Positions 1 to 9,860 are shown, counted from the stretch's first letter. The stretch: DNA of 64,000 nt from Moritella sp. Urea-trap-13 (GCF_002836355.1 NZ_PJCA01000031.1:248001-312000), one strand, 5' to 3'. The notes: a model not told the origin generated them from the sequence alone. Numbers and translations: made by a program.

Positions 1-1
1 T

Positions 2-535
2 GCATTACTTATCCGTGATAACCACAACTTCAAATACTTGCTGCATCACGCTGATTACTTAAATCGTGAAACTGACGAGTTGCCAAACTTGGTGGATAAA
101 TCAATTGCTACGACTAAACGCTTTGATGCGTTAAAACTGCTGATGTCTATGCAAGCGTTGGGTACCGATAAATTTGGTGCTATGTACGATCACCTTATTA
201 GCTTAACGCAAGATGTCGGCGCGTTAGTGACTGCAACGGATAAGTTTGAACTGTTAGCACAACCGCAATTAAGCACAGTATTGTTCAGATACAATCATCT
301 ATCTATAAACAGCGACGTAAGTACTGAACATGAAGAAAAAATCAGCATGGTCAATCAGCGTTTGCGTTTAGATCTGTTAACAGCAGGGCAAGCCGTACTA
401 GGCGAAACCAAAATTAATGGTTATACCTGTCTTAAATTAACAATTTTGAATCCATGTTTACAGCTAACAGATTTTGAAAGTCTGTTTACTAAAATCGCTG
501 ACTTTGCTGCTCAGCAAGCTTATACCTGTAATTAA
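2..535 (+). CDS. ddc: L-2,4-diaminobutyrate decarboxylase, C-terminal part (cut by window start)
   Basis: The reading frame is open from base 2, so the gene enters from outside the window. The visible 177 residues begin ALLIRDNHNFKYLLHHADYL and continue with KRFDALKLLMSMQALGT, the C-terminal substrate and dimer region typical of group II PLP decarboxylases of the diaminobutyrate type. The catalytic lysine lies upstream and cannot be seen. The enzyme makes 1,3-diaminopropane from 2,4-diaminobutyrate in the cytoplasm, feeding norspermidine synthesis. The next gene starts 113 bases downstream, and the set continues with carboxynorspermidine dehydrogenase, nspC and dat, which supports the assignment. 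In Vibrio the decarboxylase and aminotransferase are one fused protein; here they are separate genes at the two ends of the cluster. Confidence 0.85.
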   Translation, partial: ALLIRDNHNFKYLLHHADYLNRETDELPNLVDKSIATTKRFDALKLLMSMQALGTDKFGAMYDHLISLTQDVGALVTATDKFELLAQPQLSTVLFRYNHLSINSDVSTEHEEKISMVNQRLRLDLLTAGQAVLGETKINGYTCLKLTILNPCLQLTDFESLFTKIADFAAQQAYTCN

Positions 536-648
536 TAGCAATAATTGATAGCAGTAATTAATAGCAGTAGCAAAAACAATATTAAGCCATAAACATCGGT
601 GTTTATTGGTTAATTTAAATTATAAAAGAATAAGTTTAAGGAATAGAT

Positions 649-1869
649 ATGTCTGTATTACAAATTGGTGCTGGTGGTGTTGGTTGGGTTATTGCGCATA
701 AATGTGCTCAAAACAATGACGTGTTTGGTGACATTACCATTGCGTCACGCACAATCGCTAAATGTGACAAAATCATCACTAGTGTTCACCACCGTGACAA
801 CTTAAAAGACAAGAGCCGCAGCTTAGTTTCTCGTCAAATCAACGTTGATAACAAAGATGAACTAATCGCACTTATCGAAGAAATAAATCCAGACCTAGTA
901 ATCAATGCCGGTCCTCCGTGGGTTAACGTAGCAATCATGGCTGCGTGTGTCGCGACTAAAACCGCTTACCTAGACACATCGGTAGCAACGGATTTATGCA
1001 GCGAAGGTCAGCAAGTACCTGAAGCTTATGATCCACAATGGGCATTCCGTGAAGACTTCGTAAAAGCGGGTATCACAGGTATCCTAGGCGCTGGTTTTGA
1101 TCCAGGCGTAGTAAGCGTATTCGCAACGTATGCATACAAGCATTTATTCGATGAAATCGACAGCATCGACGTAATGGATGTAAACGCGGGTGATCACGGT
1201 CAACGCTTTGCAACTAACTTTGATCCAGAAACAAACATGTTAGAGATCTTAGGCGACTCGTTCTACTACGAAAACAAAGAATGGCATCAAGTTCCATGCC
1301 ACAGCCGCGTAATGGAATTTGATTTCCCAGTTGTTGGTCAGCAAAAAGTTTACTCAATGGCGCACGATGAAGTACGTTCTTTAGCAGAATTCATTCCTGC
1401 AAAACGTATTGAATTCTGGATGGGTTTCTCTGATAACTACCTTAACTACTTCAACGTAATGCGCGACATTGGTTTATTAAGCCAAGTACCTGTTACAACA
1501 ACTGACGGTATTACGGTTGAACCACTGAAAGTATTAAAAGCGATCTTACCAGATCCAACGTCACTAGCAGAAGGTTACACGGGCAAAACATGTATCGGTA
1601 CATGGGTTCGTGGTACAAAAGCGGGTAAGCCACGTAGCGTATTCGTATATAACATCTGCGACCACGAAGAAGCATATAAAGAAGTTGAGCATCAAGCGAT
1701 TTCTTACACAACGGGCGTTCCTGCAATCACGGCCGCACTACTTTACTTCCAAGGTAAGTGGAGCGATGTTGGTTTGTTCAACGTAGAACAGCTTAACCCA
1801 GATGACTTCTTAGAATTGATGCCACGCATTGGTCTAACATGGGAAGTTCAAGAGCTGGACTGCGAGTAA
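649..1869 (+). CDS. Carboxynorspermidine dehydrogenase (saccharopine dehydrogenase family)
   Basis: This 406-residue cytoplasmic enzyme has an N-terminal Rossmann fold with GAGGVG at residues 8-13, followed by the saccharopine dehydrogenase-type catalytic domain. Carboxy(nor)spermidine dehydrogenase condenses aspartate semialdehyde with 1,3-diaminopropane or putrescine, using NADPH, to give carboxynorspermidine or carboxyspermidine. The start is supported by AAGGA eight bases before the ATG. The stop codon overlaps the next ATG (TAATG at 1867-1871), so translation is probably coupled to nspC. The pairing with nspC distinguishes it from lysine-pathway saccharopine dehydrogenases. Confidence in function is high because all four pathway genes are adjacent. 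Confidence 0.93.
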   Translation: MSVLQIGAGGVGWVIAHKCAQNNDVFGDITIASRTIAKCDKIITSVHHRDNLKDKSRSLVSRQINVDNKDELIALIEEINPDLVINAGPPWVNVAIMAACVATKTAYLDTSVATDLCSEGQQVPEAYDPQWAFREDFVKAGITGILGAGFDPGVVSVFATYAYKHLFDEIDSIDVMDVNAGDHGQRFATNFDPETNMLEILGDSFYYENKEWHQVPCHSRVMEFDFPVVGQQKVYSMAHDEVRSLAEFIPAKRIEFWMGFSDNYLNYFNVMRDIGLLSQVPVTTTDGITVEPLKVLKAILPDPTSLAEGYTGKTCIGTWVRGTKAGKPRSVFVYNICDHEEAYKEVEHQAISYTTGVPAITAALLYFQGKWSDVGLFNVEQLNPDDFLELMPRIGLTWEVQELDCE

Positions 1870-3038
1870 TGTCGGCAGTTAATACAACTGTAGCAGGGGC
1901 GCTTAATGCGCCGCTGAAAACCCCGTATTTCATTATTCATGAAGATAAACTGTTGCGTAATCTTGAGATCTGCAAGCAGTTAAAAGACCTATCGGATGTG
2001 AAATTGGTGTTAGCGTTGAAGTGTTTCTCTACATGGGGAACATTCGATACCATCAGCAAATATTTAGACGGTACAACCAGCAGTGGTCCGTATGAAGTGC
2101 AGCTAGGCCACGAGACGTTTCCCGGTGAAACACATGCTTACAGCGTGGGTTACAGCGAAGATGACGTGATCGCGGTACGTGATATTGCCGATAAGATTAT
2201 TTTTAACTCGGTTTCACAACTTGAGCGTATGCAACCTTTGTTGAACGCTACAAGCAGTGTCGGTTTACGCATTAACCCTGAAGTGAGTTACGCAGGGCAA
2301 GATCTTGCAGATCCTGCTCGTGCTTATTCTCGCTTAGGTGTTAAAAAAGCGGGGCTAACAGCTGAAACTGTCGCTAAACTTGATGGTTTGATGTTCCACA
2401 TGAATTGTGAAAACAAGGATTTTGTTGCTTATAACACCATCCTTAACACAATTTCAGAGCAGTTTTCAGCGCACTTAGATCAAGTATCTTGGGTGAGTTT
2501 GGGTGGTGGGTTGTTCTTCACTTACCCTGGTTATCCAGTGGCTGAATTAGCATTAGCACTGAAAGCCTTTGCTGAAAAACACCAAGTACAGCTGTATCTT
2601 GAACCAGGTGAAGCGGTTATCACGGATACCACAGACCTTGTAGTATCGGTATTAGACATCGTTGAAAATGATAAGAAAACAGCGATTGTTGATAGTGCAA
2701 CGGAAGCACACCGTTTAGATACCCTTATCTATAACGAGCCGGCAAGTTTTGCTGAAGCAACTGAATATGGCTTGCATCCTTACATTATTGGCAGTTGTTC
2801 ATGTTTGGCTGGAGATATATTTGGCGAAGCCAATTTCCCACAGGCATTACAAGTCGGTGATCGTTTAACGATTAAAGATTCAGCCGGTTACACCATGGTG
2901 AAACTGAACTGGTTCAACGGCCTAAAAATGCCAAGCATTTATTTTCAACGTGCGACGATTGACGGTGTTGAAGGTAAAATAGAAACCCTGAATCAATTTG
3001 ATTATCAGGATTTCAAAGCGACCTTGGGCAAAGCTTAA
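1869..3038 (+). CDS. nspC: Carboxynorspermidine decarboxylase
   Basis: This 389-residue PLP enzyme has the alanine racemase fold of group III decarboxylases. It decarboxylates carboxynorspermidine or carboxyspermidine to norspermidine or spermidine. The N-terminal LALKCF places the PLP lysine at residue 51, and the C-terminal GSCSCLAGD is the conserved active-site cysteine segment of NspC. I chose the ATG at 1869, which overlaps the preceding stop as TAATG, over an in-frame ATG at 1839 because the shorter protein starts where family members do and the overlap is a standard coupling arrangement. In Vibrio, norspermidine made by NspC influences biofilm formation; a similar role here is inference. 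Confidence 0.94.
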   Translation: MSAVNTTVAGALNAPLKTPYFIIHEDKLLRNLEICKQLKDLSDVKLVLALKCFSTWGTFDTISKYLDGTTSSGPYEVQLGHETFPGETHAYSVGYSEDDVIAVRDIADKIIFNSVSQLERMQPLLNATSSVGLRINPEVSYAGQDLADPARAYSRLGVKKAGLTAETVAKLDGLMFHMNCENKDFVAYNTILNTISEQFSAHLDQVSWVSLGGGLFFTYPGYPVAELALALKAFAEKHQVQLYLEPGEAVITDTTDLVVSVLDIVENDKKTAIVDSATEAHRLDTLIYNEPASFAEATEYGLHPYIIGSCSCLAGDIFGEANFPQALQVGDRLTIKDSAGYTMVKLNWFNGLKMPSIYFQRATIDGVEGKIETLNQFDYQDFKATLGKA

Positions 3039-3091
3039 TCTTGCCGATTGTCAGCAACAATATGAATGATACCTTTCACAAGGTGGCAATT

Positions 3092-4555
3092 ATGAATAAA
3101 AGATCAAAGAAGGTTGAAAACGACGTGAGCGAAGTTTTAAATTATGTGACTGAAATGAATAACGATAAACCAGTGACGCGCGCAGTAATGCCTAGCGCGT
3201 TAAACTTGGATTCGTTTCTTAGTCAGCCTGCACGTGTGCTAGCGACTAATAGCTATTTACAACGCCAAGAACAGCGTGAGTCAAATGCTCGCAGCTATCC
3301 GCGTCGTTTGCCATTTGCGTTAAAACGCGGCCAAGGTATCTTTGTTGAAGATACTCAGCAACAGATCTTTATTGATTGTTTAGCTGCTGCAGGTACGTTG
3401 GCACTGGGTCACAGTCACCCTGATGTGACAGCTGCTTTGATAGAAGCAGTGCAGTCAGAAGTACCAATGCAAACGTTAGATCTGATGACGCCAGTCAAAG
3501 ATCAGTTTATGACGCAGTTATTGGATCTACTGCCGGGTAATATGGCTGCAAATGCACGCATTCAAATGTGTAGCCCTTGTGGTTCAGATGCAGTTGAAGC
3601 GGCGTTAAAGCTGGCTAAAATTGCCACGGGTCGTCGTTCTATTTTAGCATTCTCGGGTGCTTATCACGGCATGACACATGGCGCGTTAGCGATGATGGGT
3701 AACTTAGGGCCTAAATCTGCATTAAGCATGACGGGCGCGGATGTACAAATAATGCCATTCCCGTATGCACCTCGCTGTCCATATGGTTTAGGTGAAACAG
3801 GTATTAAAGCCAGTCTTTACCAGTTAGAAACAATGCTAACAGATCCAGAGTCTGGCGTTGCTAAACCTGCGGCTATTATCGTTGAAGCAGTGCAGGGGGA
3901 AGCAGGTTCATTACCGGCAGATCCAACTTGGTTACGCGGTTTACGTGATATCACTAAACGTCACGGCATCGTACTTATTATTGATGAAATTCAAGCGGGC
4001 ATGGGTCGAACGGGTAAAGTATTTGCATTTGAACACGCTGATATTGAACCGGATGTGATCGTGGTATCTAAAGCGTTAGGCGGCGGTCAACCGCTAGCTG
4101 CAGTTGTGTATCACAGTGATTTTGATAAATGGCAGCCAGGTGCGCACGCGGGAACATTCCGTGGTAATCAGCTAGCAATGGCATCAGGCATGGTGGTTAT
4201 GCGCCACCTTGCTGAAAATCAATTACATCTGCATGCAGGTGCGATGGGCGCGAAGTTAAAGCATGATTTAGAAGCGATTAATTCAGCTGTTATTGGCGAT
4301 ATTCGTGGCCGTGGTTTGATGTTAGGTATCGAGATTGTTGATCCAAATGGTGAACGTGATGTGCTAGGTAACTTGCCACAAGATGGCGTTCGCGCAAAAG
4401 CGATTCAACAAGCGGCGCTGCGTCGTGGTTTGATTATCGAATTAGGCGGGCGTTTTGGTTCGACTATCCGCATGTTACCACCACTGATCATTCAACCTGC
4501 AGAGATTGATGTGGTTGTGGCTATCTTAACGGATGCGATTAACTCTGTTGCTTAG
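3092..4555 (+). CDS. dat: Diaminobutyrate--2-oxoglutarate aminotransferase
   Basis: This class III PLP aminotransferase of 487 residues makes 2,4-diaminobutyrate from aspartate semialdehyde and glutamate. Visible family features are GSDAVEAALKLAK (cofactor phosphate region), AYHGMTHGAL, the IIIDEIQAGMGRTG aspartate loop and VVSKALGGG with the Schiff-base lysine. Start choice: the frame is open from TTG 3041, but ATG 3092 has AGGTGG at the right distance and the residues before it look non-conserved; ATG 3062 is an alternative. It is the last gene of the polyamine cluster and is followed by a strong terminator. In Vibrio cholerae this domain is fused to the decarboxylase; here it stands alone. 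Confidence 0.92.
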   Translation: MNKRSKKVENDVSEVLNYVTEMNNDKPVTRAVMPSALNLDSFLSQPARVLATNSYLQRQEQRESNARSYPRRLPFALKRGQGIFVEDTQQQIFIDCLAAAGTLALGHSHPDVTAALIEAVQSEVPMQTLDLMTPVKDQFMTQLLDLLPGNMAANARIQMCSPCGSDAVEAALKLAKIATGRRSILAFSGAYHGMTHGALAMMGNLGPKSALSMTGADVQIMPFPYAPRCPYGLGETGIKASLYQLETMLTDPESGVAKPAAIIVEAVQGEAGSLPADPTWLRGLRDITKRHGIVLIIDEIQAGMGRTGKVFAFEHADIEPDVIVVSKALGGGQPLAAVVYHSDFDKWQPGAHAGTFRGNQLAMASGMVVMRHLAENQLHLHAGAMGAKLKHDLEAINSAVIGDIRGRGLMLGIEIVDPNGERDVLGNLPQDGVRAKAIQQAALRRGLIIELGGRFGSTIRMLPPLIIQPAEIDVVVAILTDAINSVA

Positions 4556-4613
4556 GCTGTTAAGTTTCAATTAATGACAAAATTGCTTAACTGCGAACAA
4601 TTCAGCGTTTAAT

Positions 4614-4659
4614 AAAAAGGCCTTTAGTACTGTATAAAACAATGCTAAAGGCCTTTTTT
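4614..4659 (+). terminator. Intrinsic terminator after the polyamine operon
   Basis: The arms AAAAAGGCCTTTAG and CTAAAGGCCTTTTTT enclose an 18-base loop, and the second arm runs into a T tract. It lies 58 bases after the dat stop. Confidence 0.92.
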
Positions 4660-4700
4660 GTGGCCGTCATCACTCTTTTACACATTTCGAATTAGATGAT

Positions 4701-4719
4701 GATATTGAGAATCATTACT
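4701..4719 (+). promoter_or_regulatory. Fur-box-like sequence
   Basis: GATATTGAGAATCATTACT matches 15 of 19 positions of the classical Fur consensus GATAATGATAATCATTATC as I remember it. A possible -10 hexamer TATACT follows at 4732-4737. It lies immediately upstream of the EAL gene, so it may control that gene. I infer the site from sequence similarity alone. Confidence 0.4.
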
Positions 4720-4721
4720 AT

Positions 4722-5540
4722 TTGGTGTTAGTATACTTGATTGTCTTTAAGCTAGAGTTAACGGATTTGACTAGTATAGCGCCAGTTCTACCACCTAAAT
4801 TACTATTATATATTTTAAAATCAAAGAATTATGGTGTTGAATACCAACCTATCGTAGCGCTTGATACGCTTGAAGTATTTGCTTATGAAGCTTTATCACG
4901 TTTTTATGATGATAAAAATAATCCCATTGCCCCAGACCAAGTATATAAGGCTTTGCATCACAACCCGCTATCTTTATTTCAGGTGGAATACGCACATAAA
5001 AAATTACAGCTTCAGCATGCCCCGAAAAATTTTAAATTATTCGTTAACTTAGATCAAGATTCTTATTTTGCTTATGGTGATGATATCGCAGAGCAGTCGA
5101 TAACAGCGAAAGAATTGAATCCTTTCATTCAGTTGTTTTTAGCTCATAAAGACAATGAGGTAATTGTAGAGCTAATTGAAAACTCCGAGATAATCGATGC
5201 CAAAATGAGTCTTAACATGATCAAATTAATGGCGTCATACAATATAAGAACTGCAATTGATGATGTCTGTAACGAACAGTCGATGCTTTCAACCGCAGTA
5301 TTAGAGCAAGTTAATTTTATTAAATTTGATCGTTTTGTGGTATTGAATAAGCATAACGCAAAATTTTTATTATTGATTAGAGCCTTGATTGCTTATGCTA
5401 AAGCTGCAGGCAAGAAAACGATTTTGGAGGGGGTCGAAACGGATGATGATTTAGCGTTTGCAAAAGCTTTAAGTATTGATTATGTTCAAGGTTTTCTATT
5501 TAAACCGCAGTTTATATCTATGCGTAGTGTCGGCCCTTGA
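4722..5540 (+). CDS. EAL-domain protein (c-di-GMP phosphodiesterase or degenerate sensor)
   Basis: The protein is up to 272 residues and almost entirely one EAL domain, with no visible sensor, GGDEF or membrane segment. The key positions of the family are present: EAL at 56-58, N109, E150 in VELIEN, D180-D181, K201 in FIKFD, E236 in LEGVE and Q256 in VQGF. The loop that normally reads DDFGTG reads DDVCNEQ, losing its glycines, so dimer-linked activity may be altered. The start is unsettled: there is no in-frame ATG before the domain, and TTG 4722, GTG 4725, TTG 4737 and TTG 4767 are all possible. If the -10 at 4732 is real, TTG 4767 is preferred. A Fur-like box lies just upstream. The gene is convergent with the chemoreceptor at 5567. 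Confidence 0.8.
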   Translation: MVLVYLIVFKLELTDLTSIAPVLPPKLLLYILKSKNYGVEYQPIVALDTLEVFAYEALSRFYDDKNNPIAPDQVYKALHHNPLSLFQVEYAHKKLQLQHAPKNFKLFVNLDQDSYFAYGDDIAEQSITAKELNPFIQLFLAHKDNEVIVELIENSEIIDAKMSLNMIKLMASYNIRTAIDDVCNEQSMLSTAVLEQVNFIKFDRFVVLNKHNAKFLLLIRALIAYAKAAGKKTILEGVETDDDLAFAKALSIDYVQGFLFKPQFISMRSVGP

Positions 5541-5566
5541 ACTAGTCAAGAGCCGAGCAAGCTGCA

Positions 5567-7480
5567 TTATCTTAATTTAAACTGACCAACAATCGCAACT
5601 AACTGTTCATTTGAACTTGCTAGGTCACGCGTACTGTCCATGGTTTTTTCACCATTTTGGGTCAGTTGATTAACCATGCCTTGGATCATTGTCATGTTAC
5701 GGTTGATTTCTTCCGTTACTGAACTTTGTTCTTCCGCAGCTGTGGCAATCTGAATACCAAGATCATTAATTTGCATCACAGAGGTAGTCATCGAATCAAG
5801 GTTATCATTGACGCTTGCAGTGGTTGCTGCCGTTTTTTGACAGCTAGCCTTAGTGATATCCATTGCTCGTACAACTGTATCTGCACCATTACGAAGACGC
5901 GCTAACATCTCGTTAATCTCAGAGGTACTTTGCTGTGTGCGTGCCGCAAGCGTACGTACTTCGTCAGCAACAACCGCAAAACCACGACCTTGTTCACCAG
6001 CGCGCGCTGCTTCAATGGCCGCATTCAATGCAAGTAGGTTAGTTTGGTCGGCGATTTCGCCTATCACACTTAATACCGTGCTGATCTTATGGGTATCTTC
6101 ATTCATGGTTTGAATGTTAAGAGCCATCGCTTCAACTTCATTCACTAAGTCTGCAACACCGTGTACTGCACCTTCAACCACTGTTTTTGATTGATGTGCT
6201 TCATCTGCAGATTGCTGTGTAAAGGTCGCTGATTGTGCTGCATTTTGAGCAACACTGTCCGCAGTTGAACTCATTTCAGTGACAGCAACTACAACTTGGT
6301 CCGTCTCACTTGCGTGATCAATCAATACTGTATTGTTGTGTTCAGTTTGCGATCTTAATTGCTCAATACCAGATGAAATATGATCTGTTGATTGCGATAT
6401 CTCCAGCATCATATCTTGCAAGTTGATCACGAATCGATTTACTGCTTCAGCGATCTGACCTAGGTCATCATTGCTGTTCACTGCCAATCGTTGAGTTAAA
6501 TCGGCGTTACCATGGGCAAGATCAACAACCGTTGATTTTAACGCAAGAATTGGGCGGTATAGCTGGTTAAGTGCAACATAAACGATAGCAGATGCAGTAA
6601 TGATAAGTAGCAGTGCACCAAATAGACTTTCTTCTAACAGCTCTTGCGATTTCGCGTAATGCGCTGATTTATCGATGGTAATCAATAGATGCCAGTTCAT
6701 AGAGTCATCGAGTTCAATGCTCTCAAAGTAACTCACTTTATCAGCACCATTAACAGAGAAGTTTGTAACACCTTCATCTTTGCTTAACATTTCTTGTTGC
6801 AGTTGCGCATAACCCATATCATCAGCTAACTTGCTTTGACCTGGGTTATTGATTTGCATCGTTGATGCGATAGTCGTACCTTGGTTATCGTGTAAGCTGG
6901 TAACCGCATTCGCAAATGCCGAATCACGCACCATATCATTTAACACACCTAGCTCGATATCTGCCAGTAGTACACCTTCTAATTGACCATTTTTATAAAA
7001 TGGCGCCGCAATACTAATAAGCAGTTGCTTGGTTAATGCATCTTTATACATTGCCGTTACAATAGTGCTACGCTTTTGTTTTGCTAAGGTATACCAGTCA
7101 CGTGTGCGAGGATCATAACTTGCTAAATCTCGCTTACCGCTTGCGGCGCCATAAGAGCGACCATCAGTAAAACCCACCACAATATCACTGGCCTTTGTAG
7201 CGGCGGTGATTTGTCGAACCATTAAAAGTAACTGCTCATCATCACGCGCTTGTGCAAAATCAGGCGCTGTTGCCATCAAACCTTCTTTAATGGTTTGAAA
7301 CCAAGTGTTAATTTTTTCTGATGTAGTGTCTACTTTTACTATAGAGTAATCATTGATATTACTCGACATAGAAGAAGACAACTGGCGGTAAGAAAAGAAG
7401 TTAGAAATAGTTAAGGTTGTTATTAAGAGTAGAATAACGACCGAGATTATTCGTCCTTTAAAACTTGATAGAAAATTCAC
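5567..7480 (-). CDS. Methyl-accepting chemotaxis protein, dCache type (copy 1)
   Basis: This inner-membrane chemoreceptor has 637 residues. It has an N-terminal membrane segment (about 11-30), a periplasmic double-Cache domain, a second membrane segment near 285-305, a HAMP domain and a cytoplasmic signalling hairpin with the highly conserved core around IADQTNLLALNAAIEAARAG and GFAVVADEVR. YDPRTRDWY at 122-130, with a later aspartate in LLADIEL, matches the pattern described for amino-acid-binding dCache domains, so amino acids are the likely ligands. It ends in QFKLR, with no CheR-docking pentapeptide. The gene at 7857 is a close paralogue in tandem; the signalling halves are nearly identical and the sensor halves have diverged. 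Confidence 0.95.
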   Translation of the reverse strand: MNFLSSFKGRIISVVILLLITTLTISNFFSYRQLSSSMSSNINDYSIVKVDTTSEKINTWFQTIKEGLMATAPDFAQARDDEQLLLMVRQITAATKASDIVVGFTDGRSYGAASGKRDLASYDPRTRDWYTLAKQKRSTIVTAMYKDALTKQLLISIAAPFYKNGQLEGVLLADIELGVLNDMVRDSAFANAVTSLHDNQGTTIASTMQINNPGQSKLADDMGYAQLQQEMLSKDEGVTNFSVNGADKVSYFESIELDDSMNWHLLITIDKSAHYAKSQELLEESLFGALLLIITASAIVYVALNQLYRPILALKSTVVDLAHGNADLTQRLAVNSNDDLGQIAEAVNRFVINLQDMMLEISQSTDHISSGIEQLRSQTEHNNTVLIDHASETDQVVVAVTEMSSTADSVAQNAAQSATFTQQSADEAHQSKTVVEGAVHGVADLVNEVEAMALNIQTMNEDTHKISTVLSVIGEIADQTNLLALNAAIEAARAGEQGRGFAVVADEVRTLAARTQQSTSEINEMLARLRNGADTVVRAMDITKASCQKTAATTASVNDNLDSMTTSVMQINDLGIQIATAAEEQSSVTEEINRNMTMIQGMVNQLTQNGEKTMDSTRDLASSNEQLVAIVGQFKLR

Positions 7481-7856
7481 GTGAATAAGTACCCTTTAAT
7501 GGTTATGAATGTTGCTATTTAGCTGATTTGTGGATATATATTCAGCGTTATGGCGATTTTTTGCATATCGTAACATTCATATGAAAGTTGGAATAGAGTT
7601 TTGTAAGGGATTGTAACGTAAATTTTGGCGGGAAGTGTTTGCTTATTAACAAATAACCAAACTTTACACCTATAAAGTGATATAAAACAATATAAAGTAT
7701 GATATTTAATTTAATGATTTAGTTGACGTTGAGTGCTTATTTTAGTTTGAATTGGATAATAATGAGCACTAGTTCATCATTGTTTTAAACCGTGTTGCAA
7801 AATTGTCTTTGGCATTAAACTAATGCCAAAGACAATGAGAGTGGTAACCGGGTTGG
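7481..7856. other. Spacer between the two chemoreceptor genes
   Basis: The spacer holds no gene. The part next to 7480 should carry the promoter of copy 1, but I see no clear sigma-28 element there. The part next to 7857 holds the hairpin at 7802-7836. Confidence 0.6.
7802..7836 (-). terminator. Perfect hairpin downstream of chemoreceptor copy 2
   Basis: ATTGTCTTTGGCATTA and its exact complement (16-bp arms) enclose three bases. It begins 20 bases beyond the stop of the minus-strand gene. Read on the minus strand, the second arm ends in a short T run (ATTTTGC). It is likely the terminator separating copy 2 from copy 1. Confidence 0.7.
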
Positions 7857-9773
7857 TTAGCTCAATTTAAATTGCGAAACGATAGCAACAAGCTGTTGAT
7901 TTGAACTTGCAAGCGTATGGGTACTGTCCATGGTTTTTTCACCGTTTTCAGTTAATTGCGATACCATATTCTGAATCATCGTCATGTTACGGTTTATTTC
8001 TTCGGTGACTGAGCTTTGCTCTTCAGCTGCGGTAGCAATCTGAATACCAAGGTCATTAATCTGCATCACTGAACTGGTCATCGAATCAAGGCTGTCATTG
8101 ACACTGGCAGTGGTATTAGCCGTTTGTTGGCAGCTTGCTTTGGTGATATCCATTGCGCGCACCACAGTATCAGCACCGCCACGTAAGCGCGTTAGCATTT
8201 CATTAATCTCAGAAGTACTTTGCTGTGTTCTTGCAGCAAGCGTTCGTACTTCATCTGCAACAACCGCAAAACCTCGGCCCTGTTCGCCAGCACGCGCCGC
8301 TTCAATTGCTGCGTTTAATGCCAGTAGATTCGTTTGATCGGCAATCTCACCAATGACGCTTAACACCGTGCTGATTTTATGAGTATCTTCATTCATGGTT
8401 TGAATGTTGAGTGCCATAGCTTCTACTTCATTGACTAAGTCGGCAACACCTCTGACAGCCCCTTCTACAACGCTCTTAGATTGGTGTGCTTCATCAGTTG
8501 ATTTCTGTGTATAAGTTGCACTTTGCGCTGCACTTTGAGCAACGCTATCAGCAGTCGAACTCATTTCTGTAACGGCAACAACAACCTGATCTGTTTCACT
8601 GGCGTGATCGATTAGCACGGTATTATTGTGTTCTGTTTGTGAACGAAGCTGTTCAATACCTGTCGAAATATGCGTTGTTGATTGTGATATATCTATCATG
8701 ATCGTTTGCAGGTTAGCAATAAAGGTATTTACGCCTTCGGCTATCTGGCCCAAATCATCTTTACTTGTTACTTCCAATCGTTGAGTTAAATCACCGTTAC
8801 CTTGTGCGAGATCTTGAATGGTAGATTTTAATGCAATGATTGGTTGGTAAAGTTTATTAAGAGCAACATATATCAGCAGCGATACCATAATAATCAAAAT
8901 AATAGCTGTGATTAACGAGTCTTCTAAGCTATCTGCAATAATGGCATGGTGGGCTTCTTTGTCCAACGTCACTAATATGTGCCAACTTAATTGGTCATCA
9001 AGCTTCACCGCTTCAAAATAGCTGATCTTCTCTTTTCCATCAACGGATAGAGTTAGTTTACCGCTGTCTTCAGCGAGCATCTGCTGTTGTAGTTGGCTAA
9101 ATGCAACATTGTCAGCGAGCTTTGATTCACCTGGCTTGTCAATTTTATCTGTTGACGCAATGGCAGTACCAAGTTCGTCAAATAAGCTCGTAGTTGCATG
9201 TGCAAATGCTGATGCTTTTACAATGTCTTCGAGGATGTTTAATTCGATGTCGGCAAGTAATACACCCTGAAATTGACCATTCTTGTAGAAGGGTTCAGCG
9301 ATACTGACCAGTAAATTCTGGGTAAATGCATCTTTATACATAGGGGTAATAATGGTTTTACCTTGGCGTTTTGCGTCTTTATACCAACCACGTGTGCGTG
9401 GGTCGTATTCGGCTAGAATATGTTTTCCTCCGCTATTTGCACTATATGAACGGCCATCTTCAAACCCCACAAATACGTCTGATGCTTTTGTTGATGCGTT
9501 GATTTGTTGCACCATTAAAATAATCTGGTCATCGTTACGTGAAACTGCAAAATCTGGCGCCGTACCAACCAAACCATCTTTGATCGTTTGGAACCACGCG
9601 TTAACTTTATCGGATGTACTGCTGACTTTCAGGGTTGAATAGTTATCGATATCGCTTTTCATCATGGTAGATAGCTGGCGATAAGAAAGAAAATTCGATA
9701 TTGCTAGCGTCGTGATGAGCAGTAACATAATTACTGTAATTATCCGGCCTTTAAAACTTGATAAGAAATTCAC
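7857..9773 (-). CDS. Methyl-accepting chemotaxis protein, dCache type (copy 2)
   Basis: This is a 638-residue inner-membrane chemoreceptor, paralogous to the gene at 5567. Order: membrane segment 11-30, periplasmic double-Cache domain, second membrane segment, HAMP domain, signalling hairpin. The amino-acid-sensor signature is present as YDPRTRGWY with MYKDAFTQNLL and LLADIEL after it. The two proteins differ mainly in the sensor domain, which suggests duplication followed by ligand divergence, while the signalling hairpin stayed nearly identical by selection or gene conversion. An exact sigma-28-type -10 element lies about 90 bases upstream. Fragments of a third copy lie further upstream (10082-10320). 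Confidence 0.95.
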   Translation of the reverse strand: MNFLSSFKGRIITVIMLLLITTLAISNFLSYRQLSTMMKSDIDNYSTLKVSSTSDKVNAWFQTIKDGLVGTAPDFAVSRNDDQIILMVQQINASTKASDVFVGFEDGRSYSANSGGKHILAEYDPRTRGWYKDAKRQGKTIITPMYKDAFTQNLLVSIAEPFYKNGQFQGVLLADIELNILEDIVKASAFAHATTSLFDELGTAIASTDKIDKPGESKLADNVAFSQLQQQMLAEDSGKLTLSVDGKEKISYFEAVKLDDQLSWHILVTLDKEAHHAIIADSLEDSLITAIILIIMVSLLIYVALNKLYQPIIALKSTIQDLAQGNGDLTQRLEVTSKDDLGQIAEGVNTFIANLQTIMIDISQSTTHISTGIEQLRSQTEHNNTVLIDHASETDQVVVAVTEMSSTADSVAQSAAQSATYTQKSTDEAHQSKSVVEGAVRGVADLVNEVEAMALNIQTMNEDTHKISTVLSVIGEIADQTNLLALNAAIEAARAGEQGRGFAVVADEVRTLAARTQQSTSEINEMLTRLRGGADTVVRAMDITKASCQQTANTTASVNDSLDSMTSSVMQINDLGIQIATAAEEQSSVTEEINRNMTMIQNMVSQLTENGEKTMDSTHTLASSNQQLVAIVSQFKLS

Positions 9774-9860
9774 GTGGGTACATCCTTATAATAAATAAAA
9801 TCGAGAGCGTATACTCGCGTTAAACAGCGATAACACTATCGCAATTACATTGTTATTAGC

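Noticed and set aside
1495-1510. GTTACAAC, reverse complement of the Ter core GTTGTAAC
   Set aside because: Only the eight-base core matches; the flanks do not fit Ter and it lies inside a coding region far from tus.
5853-6113. Plus-strand open frame inside chemoreceptor copy 1, and the similar one at 8098-8337
   Set aside because: Both are antisense shadows of the conserved signalling domain; their similarity follows from that of the two receptors.
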